Positions 34,966 through 43,430 of a stretch of 62,315 bases of DNA are shown in pieces; the first letter of the stretch is position 1, and every line of letters begins with the position of its first letter. The notes under the pieces are model-generated. The model was not told where the DNA came from, ran no database searches, and was given only the letters and a program-made list of their open reading frames with translations. This stretch comes from JAVWHX01 sp036639875. GTDB lineage: Bacteria > Bacillota_I > Bacilli_A > Erysipelotrichales > Coprobacillaceae. Made by a program: the position numbers and the translations under genes. Location: assembly GCA_036639875.1 (NCBI GenBank), contig JAVWHX010000003.1, forward strand, positions 1-62,315, read 5' to 3'.

Positions 34966-35601
34966 ATGGTGATAGAATTAGACAGTCAATTTGACAAGAG
35001 AAAACACATTATTGAAAAAATCGTTAAAGATTTCATTCAAAAAAATCATATTGAAATCTCTCAAACTTCTATAGATAATTTAGTTATTCATTTATCTTTA
35101 TGTGTTGCTAGAGAATTGAATGGAACATATATTCCTACAAGCGAAAGTCAAATTGATCATTTAAAAGAACATGAATATTATAGTAAAGCTACAGAAATTA
35201 TTATGGCTTTAAATAAAGAATTTGATATTGAAATTGATAAAAACCAAACAAGTTATACAACTATGTACTTGGCTAATATTAATCTATTAGATATTGATTT
35301 CAATTGTAATTTTGATTTNNNNNNNNNNTCTATTAAAGAAGAACTTGATTTAGATCTAAGAAAGAATAAAGAGTTCTATACTGGTATGACATTACACTTC
35401 TATCCTGCTTTAGAACGTTTACAAAACGATCAACAATTAACAGATAATCCTTTAAAGGATCAAATACAAAGCCAACATCAAGCAGAATTTGCTTGTGCTC
35501 TTATATTAAATAAAATTGTTGAAAAACATTATGGTAAGGCATTTAATGAACATGAATTAGCTTATATTGCTTTACATTTTGGAACAGCTTTTAGAAAATA
35601 G
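34966..35601 (+). CDS. Stand-alone double-PRD protein (BglG/LicT family regulatory part), contains assembly gap
   Basis: About 211 residues with two PTS-regulation domains: PRD1 (about 15-110, with IHLSLCVAREL and YTTMYLANINLL) and PRD2 (about 120-211, with YTGMTLHFYPALERL and EHELAYIALHFGTAF). There is no RNA-binding or DNA-binding head and no EIIA/EIIB part. Conserved His residues in both halves could be phosphorylated by HPr or EII. Ten N bases (35319-35328) cover the PRD1-PRD2 linker, so length and frame there are not certain. Transcribed alone; GGGGCG lies before the ATG. Confidence 0.75.
   Translation: MVIELDSQFDKRKHIIEKIVKDFIQKNHIEISQTSIDNLVIHLSLCVARELNGTYIPTSESQIDHLKEHEYYSKATEIIMALNKEFDIEIDKNQTSYTTMYLANINLLDIDFNCNFDXXXXSIKEELDLDLRKNKEFYTGMTLHFYPALERLQNDQQLTDNPLKDQIQSQHQAEFACALILNKIVEKHYGKAFNEHELAYIALHFGTAFRK
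35319..35328. other. Assembly gap of ten N
   Basis: Run of unknown bases inside the PRD gene. The true length missing is unknown; the linker of related proteins suggests a short loss. Confidence 0.99.
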
Positions 35602-35624
35602 ACTCACCTGAGTCTATTTTTTTA
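35597..35624 (+). terminator. Terminator after the PRD gene
   Basis: ATAGACTCA-CC-TGAGTCTAT followed by TTTTTTT; the stop codon is in the stem. Confidence 0.9.
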
Positions 35625-35629
35625 TTTAG

Positions 35630-36745
35630 CTATTGACTATGTTTTAAAATAAATTGGCCCATTTCTATAGCACAATCTTCACTTTGTGGATAAACACCAA
35701 TATTATCTCCATATGCATGTCCCATTCCTTTATAAACAACAATTTCTGTTTCCACGTTAGCTTCCACTAATTTCTTAGCAAATGCAAGACATTCAATACA
35801 AAGGAAATCATGTTCACCTACAGTTATAAATGTTGGTGGTAATCCTTTAGGATTCATAATATAAGGACTTAAATAAATATTACGAACATCAGTTGTTCCT
35901 AAAATATCACCAAGTAAACTCGTCATTCCTTCATCGCCATTCATCATAGATAAAGTTGCTTCAATAACTTTCTTATGAGATGGATGCATTTGATATTTAT
36001 CAATACTCCAATGTGAGTATTGATCATCTTCACCACACATATTAACAGTAGGATATAACAATAATTGACCTTTTATCATATGAGTATGATCTTCCAAATC
36101 TCTTGTTGTACAATATTGAGTTAAATTACCTCCAGCACTATCTCCAGCTACAAAGATATTTTGTACATCCCCACCATGCTGTTCCATATTCTGATAAACC
36201 CATTTAAGTCCTTCATAACAATCCTCATGTCCTTTAGGATAAGGATTTTCTGGGGCCAAACGATAATCAATAGAAACTGCTAATATATTAAATTTTTCAA
36301 CTATCATCTTTATAAGTTCATCCACTACGCCCATATGTCCAGCAAAGAAACCACCACCATGAATATAGTAAAGAATTGGCATTTGTTCTTTTCTTTCTAT
36401 TGGTAAATAGATTTGAATAGGAATATCATTATTATCTAATCCTTTAATTGATTGTTTTAAAACTTCTATTTGAGAAGAAGTTACAGAAACACTCTTAACT
36501 CCATTAAACATTTCTCTTAATCTTTTGATTGATTTAGGTGATGCATCCATTTTTAACATACTTTTTGGTATGAACTTCATCATTGTTGCCATTTTCTTAT
36601 TATCATGATATAAACGTGGATCCATCATTCCATCTTCATCACACTCTGGAATAGGTTTTATTAATATATCAATGCCATTCTTTTGATCAATATATTGTTT
36701 ATCTTTCATTTTCACTAATAAATCTTCATCATATTTTTTATTCAT
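35630..36745 (-). CDS. Alpha/beta hydrolase of the hormone-sensitive lipase group
   Basis: 371 residues, no signal peptide. The oxyanion motif YIHGGGFFAGH, nucleophile GDSAGGN, an Asp in VGEHDFL and the His in KGMGHAYG make a complete catalytic set, as in the HSL/acetyl-esterase (Aes) group that hydrolyses short acyl esters. The first ~110 residues are a helical cap. It is transcribed alone, divergent from the Lgt-like gene. The natural substrate is unknown. Confidence 0.9.
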   Translation of the reverse strand: MNKKYDEDLLVKMKDKQYIDQKNGIDILIKPIPECDEDGMMDPRLYHDNKKMATMMKFIPKSMLKMDASPKSIKRLREMFNGVKSVSVTSSQIEVLKQSIKGLDNNDIPIQIYLPIERKEQMPILYYIHGGGFFAGHMGVVDELIKMIVEKFNILAVSIDYRLAPENPYPKGHEDCYEGLKWVYQNMEQHGGDVQNIFVAGDSAGGNLTQYCTTRDLEDHTHMIKGQLLLYPTVNMCGEDDQYSHWSIDKYQMHPSHKKVIEATLSMMNGDEGMTSLLGDILGTTDVRNIYLSPYIMNPKGLPPTFITVGEHDFLCIECLAFAKKLVEANVETEIVVYKGMGHAYGDNIGVYPQSEDCAIEMGQFILKHSQ

Positions 36746-37013
36746 AAAGGTTCCTCCTTTTTATATTATATCAAAAAACAATGATATAATGTTGTACTTT
36801 ATTGGTAACATTATGTCATTATTCTGATATTTTGTTTCGCTATTGTAAAGGTGTTTCATGAGAATAAGTTTTCACATTTTCACCTCATTTTTTATATTAT
36901 AACATATTCAATCTTTGCATTATAAGAAAGACAAGACGAATATTAATAAAAAATGATTTTTAGATATGATTATGTTATAATATCGATGAAATTTAAAAAG
37001 GTGGATATAAAAT

Positions 37014-37781
37014 ATGTATAATGATTTATTCTCAATTGGTGGTATAGAAATAAAAGGTTATGGTTTAATGATAGGAATTGGCATGTTTGCTTCATTATAT
37101 CTTGCTGAACAAAGAGCAAAGAAAAGAAACATGAACTCAGATATTATTTTTTCTATTTTCTTTACTGTAGTTATTTTTGGATTTATAAGTGCTAAACTTT
37201 TATATTATATAACAATCTTTGATAAGATTATGGTTAATCCTTCATTATTGTTTGATATTGGAAGTGGTTATGTTGTTTATGGTGGTATTATTGGTGGTAC
37301 TTTAGCTGGTTACATATACTGTAGAAAATTGAAAGTTGATTTCTTACAGTATGCCGATATAGCAATGCCTTCGGTTTTCCTTGCACAAGGTTTTGGACGT
37401 ATTGGTTGTTTCCTTGCTGGATGTTGTTATGGTGCAGAGACTTCTTCTTTTTTCTCGATTACATTTCATAACTCGTCTTTAGCACCTAATAATGTTGCTT
37501 TAATCCCAACTCAAATATATTCTAGTTTATTTGATTTTGCAGCCTGTGCTTTATTAATATATCTTGCTTCTAAACAATTAAGAAAAGGACAAGTTACTTG
37601 TTTATATCTTATTATTTATAGTATTGGAAGATTTATTATTGAATTCTTTAGAGGTGATTTAGAAAGAGGCGCTGTTGGTTCTTTATCTACATCACAATTT
37701 ATTTCAATTTTTGTTCTTATATCGGGAGTTATTATGTATATTTATTTAAAGAAAAAAGATAGTCAAACTCATAAGAGTTGA
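37014..37781 (+). CDS. Lgt-family membrane protein (prolipoprotein diacylglyceryl transferase paralogue)
   Basis: 255 residues, about seven membrane helices. The fold signals of Lgt are seen (KGYGLMIGIG, GRIG, IGRFIIEFFRGD), but several residues important in E. coli Lgt differ. HGG is YGG in VVYGGIIGG, and the NFxNGE signature is CFLAGCCYG, so the Asn and Glu are replaced by Cys. It may move another lipid or group, or be a low-activity copy. An extended -10 (TGTTATAAT) and GGTGG ribosome site precede it. Confidence 0.8.
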   Translation: MYNDLFSIGGIEIKGYGLMIGIGMFASLYLAEQRAKKRNMNSDIIFSIFFTVVIFGFISAKLLYYITIFDKIMVNPSLLFDIGSGYVVYGGIIGGTLAGYIYCRKLKVDFLQYADIAMPSVFLAQGFGRIGCFLAGCCYGAETSSFFSITFHNSSLAPNNVALIPTQIYSSLFDFAACALLIYLASKQLRKGQVTCLYLIIYSIGRFIIEFFRGDLERGAVGSLSTSQFISIFVLISGVIMYIYLKKKDSQTHKS

Positions 37782-37794
37782 TTATCTTTTTTTC
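37757..37794 (+). terminator. Terminator after the Lgt-like gene (possibly two-way)
   Basis: AGATAGTCAAACTC-ATAA-GAGTTGATTATCT followed by TTTTTTT. It lies between converging genes and has an A run on its left. Confidence 0.88.
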
Positions 37795-37796
37795 AC

Positions 37797-38483
37797 TTAC
37801 AATGATTTTTCTGCAATCATTCTTGCATGAATTTCGGTTGTATCAAAAACTGGTAGTACTGAATCTCGTTGTTTAATTAATAATCCAATTTCTGTACATC
37901 CTAAAATAACTCCTTCAGCACCCTTTTCTTTGAGTTCCTCAATAATTTTCATATAAACTTCTCGTGATTTATCTGAAACTATTCCTAGACATAATTCATT
38001 ATATATAATGTTATTAACTATTTCTATTTGTGTATCACTTGGAATAATAACATTTAGTCCTTTTTCAATAAGTTTATCTTTATAGAAATCTTGTGTCATT
38101 GTATACTTTGTACCAAGTAAAGCAACATTCTTAATTCCTTCATTAATTAAAACTTCAGCAGTAGCATCAGCAATATGAATAATCGGAATATGAATTTGAC
38201 TTTGTATTTGTGGCGCAACTTTATGCATAGTATTTGTACATATAGCAAGAAAATCAGCTCCTGCTTTTTCAAGATTTAGAGCAGCATCTGTTAATATACT
38301 TGCACTCTTATTCCAATCACCCTCTGCTTGACATTTCTCTATCTCTGCAAAATCAACACTATATAGCAATACTTTAGCTGAATGTAATCCTCCTAATTGA
38401 TCTTTTATTGTATTATTAATAATTTGATAATACGATACTGTACTCTCCCAACTCATACCACCAATTAATCCAATTGTCTTCAT
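37797..38483 (-). CDS. Aspartate/glutamate racemase family protein
   Basis: 228 residues from the ATG at 38481-38483, preferred because AAGGA is 7 bases before it. Two catalytic Cys are in ICTNTMHK and LGCTEIGLL. The opening TIGLIGGMSWESTVSYYQ is typical of the YgeA / aspartate racemase branch. Such enzymes make D-amino acids for the wall or for catabolism. It lies 47 bp after a pair of RpiR-like regulators on the same strand. Confidence 0.92.
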   Translation of the reverse strand: MKTIGLIGGMSWESTVSYYQIINNTIKDQLGGLHSAKVLLYSVDFAEIEKCQAEGDWNKSASILTDAALNLEKAGADFLAICTNTMHKVAPQIQSQIHIPIIHIADATAEVLINEGIKNVALLGTKYTMTQDFYKDKLIEKGLNVIIPSDTQIEIVNNIIYNELCLGIVSDKSREVYMKIIEELKEKGAEGVILGCTEIGLLIKQRDSVLPVFDTTEIHARMIAEKSL

Positions 38484-38530
38484 ACCCATTCCTTCTTTCT
38501 AAAATATTTAATCATTATATCTTTAATGTC

Positions 38531-39274
38531 TTATATATAATCATCAATATCACTTTCTTTCATTTTCACTAGTGATAAATCATGAAATAATTTAATAAAT
38601 TCTATAAGTTTTTGATCAAAATAGTCCTCTTTAATATATAAAGCAAAAGATAAATCTTCATGAAGATAATGTGATGGCATACCAATAAACCCAACATCAC
38701 AATTAGACATAAAGTTTAGATATCTACCCTCTCTATAAAAAAGTGTTCTATTAGATAAAAACGTATCATAAGGCTCATGTAAACTCACGATAATAACCAA
38801 ATCATCATTTCCAATATTATAACAACTCATTATATCTTCTTCACTTCCGATATAGACAGGTATTTCTATAAATACACCTAGATAAATCAATGCCTTTTGA
38901 TACAATATTAATGAAAATCTATTTCCATCCCCTAAAATAAATATCCTTTTTTTACCTTCAATTTTTTTATACAGTATAAATGAATCTTTAGATATTTTTT
39001 GATGAGTTATATTCTCTTTTAAATATTTCATATCAACATATGTTTTGATGCTTTCTTCATAAATAACTTCTTTATATCTTGTAAATCTATCAATTCCTAT
39101 TTTTTTTAAATACCTTATCATTGAAGTCTTTGAAACACCAATTTCTTCAATAAAAGAATCTAATGAGTATTTTTTTATAGAGGTTCTTAATTCTAAGGTA
39201 CGCTTACTTATCAAATAATCAATACTCTCATTATCACAACTATTTAGAACCATAAGTATTTTACCTATTATCAT
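38531..39274 (-). CDS. Divergent RpiR/MurR-like regulator (second of a pair)
   Basis: 247 residues. An N-terminal helix-turn-helix of the RpiR type is visible (YSLDSFIEEIGVSKTSMIRY, then LKKIGIDRFTRYKEVI). The rest resembles a weak SIS sugar-phosphate domain (KRIFILGDGNRFSLILYQKA and NDDLVIIVSLHEP), but typical SIS Ser/Thr loops are not clear. Its ATG overlaps the stop of the previous regulator (ATGA), so both are made together and may form a heteromer. The ligand is unknown. Confidence 0.7.
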   Translation of the reverse strand: MIIGKILMVLNSCDNESIDYLISKRTLELRTSIKKYSLDSFIEEIGVSKTSMIRYLKKIGIDRFTRYKEVIYEESIKTYVDMKYLKENITHQKISKDSFILYKKIEGKKRIFILGDGNRFSLILYQKALIYLGVFIEIPVYIGSEEDIMSCYNIGNDDLVIIVSLHEPYDTFLSNRTLFYREGRYLNFMSNCDVGFIGMPSHYLHEDLSFALYIKEDYFDQKLIEFIKLFHDLSLVKMKESDIDDYI

Positions 39275-40038
39275 AGTTGTTGTCCTCTAACATATATTTC
39301 ATAGTATCTTACTTTTATTAAATCTAAATAAAATAGATAAAGATAATGCATTTCATAATAATCATTAAATGTATTGGTATATATATTATAATCAATACCT
39401 TTGATTTCTAATTTTTCTTTGCTAAATAAAACTTTTTTATTTAAAGAATTGACTACTTTATCTTGAAAAACTCCCTCACAACTCCAAAACAACCTTCCTG
39501 TTGAAGAACATATACATATTAAATCTCCATTATTTGGCACTATTGTTTTTTCATTTTTTGTAGAACTGGTTTGAACATCTTTTCCCAATATTTTCATATC
39601 CAATTGAAAATCATTTATTTTATTTAACAGAGTTGATGATCCATAAAATATAACTTTATTACTTTTATTTATCTCTTGGCAAACCAAATCAATTTCATTT
39701 ATATCTATGCTTTTACCACTCAATTGTTCCATAATAGGAAGTACTTTAGTTAAACTAAAATTTCTATGCCTATCCATAATTTGCTTTTTTCTAATAATCT
39801 TACTAAAAGCAAAATCCTCTTTTAGATCTGTATAGTTTTTATATCCGATTTTCTTATAAAACTGTATAAACGCTGACTTAGATACACATAAAATATCTAA
39901 TAAAATTGGTAATGAGTATGATGGTATCTCATTAAAATGCTCAAATAATTTATTTGATATATGTACTTCATCAATATCAAATTCATAATTATTAGCCATT
40001 GTCATAATATAATCAATATTCATAGTTGTAGTCGCCAT
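39271..40038 (-). CDS. Divergent RpiR/MurR-like regulator (first of a pair)
   Basis: 255 residues. Helix-turn-helix in the RpiR position (SLPILLDILCVSKSAFIQFY, then KKIGYKNYTDLKEDF) and a degenerate SIS part (SNKVIFYGSSTLLNKINDFQ, LICICSSTGRLF). It starts 60 bp behind the secreted esterase terminator and overlaps the second regulator by 4 bp. Similar diverged RpiR-like proteins are common in Erysipelotrichia, usually near sugar genes. The target genes here are not evident. Confidence 0.7.
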   Translation of the reverse strand: MATTTMNIDYIMTMANNYEFDIDEVHISNKLFEHFNEIPSYSLPILLDILCVSKSAFIQFYKKIGYKNYTDLKEDFAFSKIIRKKQIMDRHRNFSLTKVLPIMEQLSGKSIDINEIDLVCQEINKSNKVIFYGSSTLLNKINDFQLDMKILGKDVQTSSTKNEKTIVPNNGDLICICSSTGRLFWSCEGVFQDKVVNSLNKKVLFSKEKLEIKGIDYNIYTNTFNDYYEMHYLYLFYLDLIKVRYYEIYVRGQQL

Positions 40039-40097
40039 AACCTCACCTCTAAAAGATTATATCATACCATTTATAAGCTTACTATACACATAAGAAA

Positions 40098-40121
40098 AAA
40101 CCATGGAATTATCCACGGTTA
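40098..40121 (-). terminator. Terminator of the secreted esterase gene
   Basis: On the minus strand AACCGTGGAT-AA-TTCCATGGTT followed by TTTTCTT, at the stop codon. Confidence 0.85.
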
Positions 40122-41609
40122 TTCTGTTACCTCTTTTTTTCTTTTTATTAATTTTAATATACTAACAAGTGATATAGCACCCATTATAGAAACATATCCA
40201 AAATTAGTAGTATCTGATGTCTCTACAATTGGTTTTTGTTCTGGTTTCACTTCTGGTTTTTGTTCCGGTTTTACTTCTGGTTTTACTTCTGGCTTTACTT
40301 CTGGTTCTTTTTCTACAAATAAAGTTTGTTTAGCAGTCCATTGCCATAAACTTTCACCAGCTTCTGTTTTTGGCATATTCAATGCTGAGTATATCCATGC
40401 CCAATGTCCAGGATATGCTACATCCCCAATTGCTACATTTTTATATTCAGTATAAATTGCATCTTTTAAAATAGATTTTACCCATCTAGAACTTGTATCA
40501 GGAACTACAGTTGTATCATCAGCTGCATGAACTAACCATAATTTATTCTGTGCTATAGACTCAATTTCTGCTTGTGTTGTCACTACTCCACCACGTTCTG
40601 GTGCAATATTTATAGCAGGACAATTCGCCACTACAGCAGCAAATAATTTAGGATTTTCTATTGCCATTCTTAAAGTCATATATCCGCCTGCTGAACATCC
40701 ATAAACATAAATTCTATCTGTATCTACATTATTTTCAGCAGCAAATTTACTAATCATTTCAGTGCTTTTTTGAATATATCCATTACTATAGTTATTATAC
40801 CAAGTATCTGGAGCTTGAGGTGCTAAAACATATGCACCATCAAATATTTTTTGAGCTTCATCAGTTGCAAATGAAACTGCCCCTCTGTTTGCTCTTAATT
40901 GTGAGTTATTATTTTGTGCTTCTAAATATCCTCCCTCTCCATTTCCATGGAACCAAACAACTAATGGATGTTTTTCTCCATCATTAGCATTTGTAGGTTT
41001 ATAATATTGATAGTTAATTCCTTTGTAACTATCACCACTAAACTTTTCTACTTCTAAACTATTAATTTTCCCTTGTTTATATGTAGAATCTACTTTAATT
41101 ACTGTTCCATTTGTTAATGAAAAAGGTTTTAATTGTTCCACTTTATATGTAATATCCATTGATAAATTTCTAGCAACTGTTCCGCCAACATAGTTAAGTG
41201 TTCCCTGACCAGCCCCATTATATTTTGTTTGCAAATCAACAGACACTGTTTTCCCATCTGATGATACCTTAACATCCTCAATAACCCTCTCTACATCAGT
41301 ATATAATCCGTACGATGGATTCGCACCAGTACTCGTAGCAAAAGGATTAGTAGAAGTTGCTACAATCTTGAAAGTTCCTGCATCAATAGTTTCCTTGTCA
41401 ACTTCTAATGCTGCCAACCCTGTTTTATCTAATGATGAAATTGAAAAACTTACCTCGTTAATAGCCTCTCCGTAATCATAGACTTCAGCATTCAAATCAA
41501 ATGTGAAATCACCAGTGACTTCATTTACAGCACTTACTGGCATTGCGTTCAAAGGAACCATTGCACAAACAGTAACAAATGATAATGCCTTTAATTTAAA
41601 ATTCTTCAT
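40119..41609 (-). CDS. Secreted, surface-attached alpha/beta hydrolase (esterase/peptidase-like)
   Basis: 496 residues. Signal peptide 1-27 (cut near VSA); a beta-rich N-terminal domain (about 30-165); then a secreted-esterase domain with VVWFHGNGEGGY, nucleophile Ser in YGCSAGGYMTLR, Asp in VHAADDTTV and His in YPGHWAW. A Lys-Pro-Glu repeat spacer (435-462) follows. The end has the order of a wall-sorting signal: ETSDTTN, a hydrophobic span (about 470-487), and KRKK. LPXTG itself is missing. Expected to hydrolyse ester-linked groups on dietary or host glycans. A perfect cre site upstream predicts carbon catabolite control. Confidence 0.85.
   Translation of the reverse strand: MKNFKLKALSFVTVCAMVPLNAMPVSAVNEVTGDFTFDLNAEVYDYGEAINEVSFSISSLDKTGLAALEVDKETIDAGTFKIVATSTNPFATSTGANPSYGLYTDVERVIEDVKVSSDGKTVSVDLQTKYNGAGQGTLNYVGGTVARNLSMDITYKVEQLKPFSLTNGTVIKVDSTYKQGKINSLEVEKFSGDSYKGINYQYYKPTNANDGEKHPLVVWFHGNGEGGYLEAQNNNSQLRANRGAVSFATDEAQKIFDGAYVLAPQAPDTWYNNYSNGYIQKSTEMISKFAAENNVDTDRIYVYGCSAGGYMTLRMAIENPKLFAAVVANCPAINIAPERGGVVTTQAEIESIAQNKLWLVHAADDTTVVPDTSSRWVKSILKDAIYTEYKNVAIGDVAYPGHWAWIYSALNMPKTEAGESLWQWTAKQTLFVEKEPEVKPEVKPEVKPEQKPEVKPEQKPIVETSDTTNFGYVSIMGAISLVSILKLIKRKKEVTE
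40224..40307 (-). repeat. KPE(V/Q) tetrapeptide repeat region (seven units)
   Basis: Seven 12-bp units encode KPEV, KPEV, KPEV, KPEQ, KPEV, KPEQ and KPIV just before the sorting-like tail. Such Pro-rich spacers cross the cell wall and often vary in length between strains. Confidence 0.85.
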
Positions 41610-41655
41610 AAATATCTCCTCCCTTTATAAATACATAATATCATCTCCCCTTGTT

Positions 41656-41669
41656 TGAAAGCGATTACA
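41656..41669 (-). promoter_or_regulatory. CcpA catabolite-responsive element (cre) before the secreted esterase
   Basis: On the minus strand TGTAATCGCTTTCA matches the cre consensus TGWAANCGNTNWCA at every position. It lies 47 bp upstream of the start codon. Confidence 0.75.
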
Positions 41670-41713
41670 TTTTTTGGTATCTCATACCTTTTTATATGAC
41701 TACAACTCATATA

Positions 41714-41754
41714 ACAAAACAAAGTACCATAAAACGGTACTTTGTTTTGTACTT
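41714..41754 (-). terminator. Terminator of the trehalose operon
   Basis: On the minus strand AAAGTACCG-TTTT-ATGGTACTTT followed by GTTTTGTT, shortly after treC. The T tract is broken. Confidence 0.75.
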
Positions 41755-41777
41755 ATCTTTTTAATAACTGTATATTT

Positions 41778-43418
41778 CTATGAATTCTTATAAAACACAA
41801 TTGATTCATATGGTCTTAAAATTATTTTTCCCTTTGCCTGACTATCATCATAATTAGATAATAAGATATCATACTTATCTAAATTATCAATATTGATCTC
41901 ACACTCTTTACCATAAAAGTTATTTACTACAATTAAGCTTTCATCTTTATAATCTCTTGAAAATGCATAAACTTGTTTATGATCTTCTATTAAAGGTGTA
42001 TAAATCCCTTCAGAAATAACTTTATATTCTTTTCTTAACTTAATGAGCTTTTGATAATAATAGAAAATAGAGTCTTTATCTTCAAGTGACTTTTTAACAT
42101 TAATATCTTTATAATTATAAATAACCTCTATCCATGGCTCTACCTTAGAGAATCCTGCATAATCACTATCATCCCATTGCACTGGCGTTCTAGAATTATC
42201 TCTAGACTTTGATTGTAAAATCGCATGAATTTCTTCTTCACTTAAACCCTGTTCCTTTAATATATAATAGTAGTTAGTTGTTTCTACATCTTTATACTGA
42301 TTGATATCAGTATAATAAGCATTTGTCATTCCTATTTCTTCACCCTGATAAATATAAGGAGTTCCTCTTTGCATATGAATAGAAGTTGCTAACATTTTTG
42401 CTGATTCTTTATGATATTGTTTATCATTGCCAAATCTTGATAGACTTCTTGGTTGATCATGACAGTTATAGAATAATGCATTCCATCCTTTTCCTTCTTG
42501 CATACCGACTTGCCATGTATGAAATAATTCTTTAAGTTCTGAGAAATCAAAATCCATAAGCGTCCATTTTTCTTTATCTTTATAGTCTACTTTAAGATGA
42601 TGGAAATTGAATGCCATGTGTAATTCTTTATTTTGAGGATTTGTATATCTTACACAATGATTGATTGTTGTGGCAGACATTTCTCCTACAGTAATAGCAT
42701 CTTTCATTCTTCCGAATGTTTTCTCATTTAATTCATGAAGATAAGTATGAACTTTATCTCCATCTGTATAAAATCTTTTTCCAATACCTTCATAATCATT
42801 TTCAAAAGCCGTTTTATCAATCAAATTAATAACATCTAATCTAAATCCTTTAACTCCTTTATCTAACCAGAAATTAGCAATATCAGCTAACTCATTACGA
42901 ACATCTTCATTTTCCCAATTTAGATCTGCTTGTGTCTTATCAAATAAATGCAAATAATATTCATTAAAATCCTTTACATATTCCCATACTGGACCACCAA
43001 ATTTAGATACCCAATTGGTTGGCATTTGTCCTTCAACTGGTTTTTTAAAGAAATAATAATCTTTATATTTACGATCACCTTTTAATGCTTTTTGAAACCA
43101 TTCATGATAAATTGAAGTATGATTAAAAACCATATCAAACATTAAATAGATATTTCTTTTTTTTGCTTCTTCAATTAACTCTTCTAAGTCTTCCATTGTT
43201 CCATATCTTGGATCAATTTTTCTATAATCCGCAACATCATATCCATTATCATTTTGTGGTGATACAAAGAATGGGCTTATCCATATATAATCAATACCTA
43301 ATAATGACAAATAATCTAACTTTTGTGTAATACCTTTTAAATCACCTAAACCATCTCCATTAGCATCATGAAATGATTTTGGATAAATCTGATATACTAC
43401 TTTATCTTGAAAATCCAT
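41778..43418 (-). CDS. treC: Trehalose-6-phosphate hydrolase
   Basis: GH13 enzyme that splits imported trehalose-6-phosphate into glucose and glucose-6-phosphate. 546 residues. Seen: the (beta/alpha)8 barrel motifs MVFNHTS, GFRLDVINL (nucleophile Asp), TVGEMSAT (acid Glu), NCHDQPR, and the family signature KSRDNSRTPVQWD. The setting with a trehalose-type EIIBCA and a TreR-type regulator separates it from oligo-1,6-glucosidase. It lies 12 bp after treP. In Bacillus the same gene is called treA. Confidence 0.93.
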   Translation of the reverse strand: MDFQDKVVYQIYPKSFHDANGDGLGDLKGITQKLDYLSLLGIDYIWISPFFVSPQNDNGYDVADYRKIDPRYGTMEDLEELIEEAKKRNIYLMFDMVFNHTSIYHEWFQKALKGDRKYKDYYFFKKPVEGQMPTNWVSKFGGPVWEYVKDFNEYYLHLFDKTQADLNWENEDVRNELADIANFWLDKGVKGFRLDVINLIDKTAFENDYEGIGKRFYTDGDKVHTYLHELNEKTFGRMKDAITVGEMSATTINHCVRYTNPQNKELHMAFNFHHLKVDYKDKEKWTLMDFDFSELKELFHTWQVGMQEGKGWNALFYNCHDQPRSLSRFGNDKQYHKESAKMLATSIHMQRGTPYIYQGEEIGMTNAYYTDINQYKDVETTNYYYILKEQGLSEEEIHAILQSKSRDNSRTPVQWDDSDYAGFSKVEPWIEVIYNYKDINVKKSLEDKDSIFYYYQKLIKLRKEYKVISEGIYTPLIEDHKQVYAFSRDYKDESLIVVNNFYGKECEINIDNLDKYDILLSNYDDSQAKGKIILRPYESIVFYKNS

Positions 43419-43430
43419 ATTTTTACCTCA

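Noticed and set aside
39961..40455. 164-codon plus-strand open frame with SGFTSGFTSG repeats
   Set aside because: Antisense of the KPE repeat and of the regulator 5' end; the repeat comes from the real minus-strand gene.
41778..43418. Oligo-1,6-glucosidase
   Set aside because: Similar family, but the operon with a trehalose-type PTS and TreR makes trehalose-6-phosphate hydrolase the better call.
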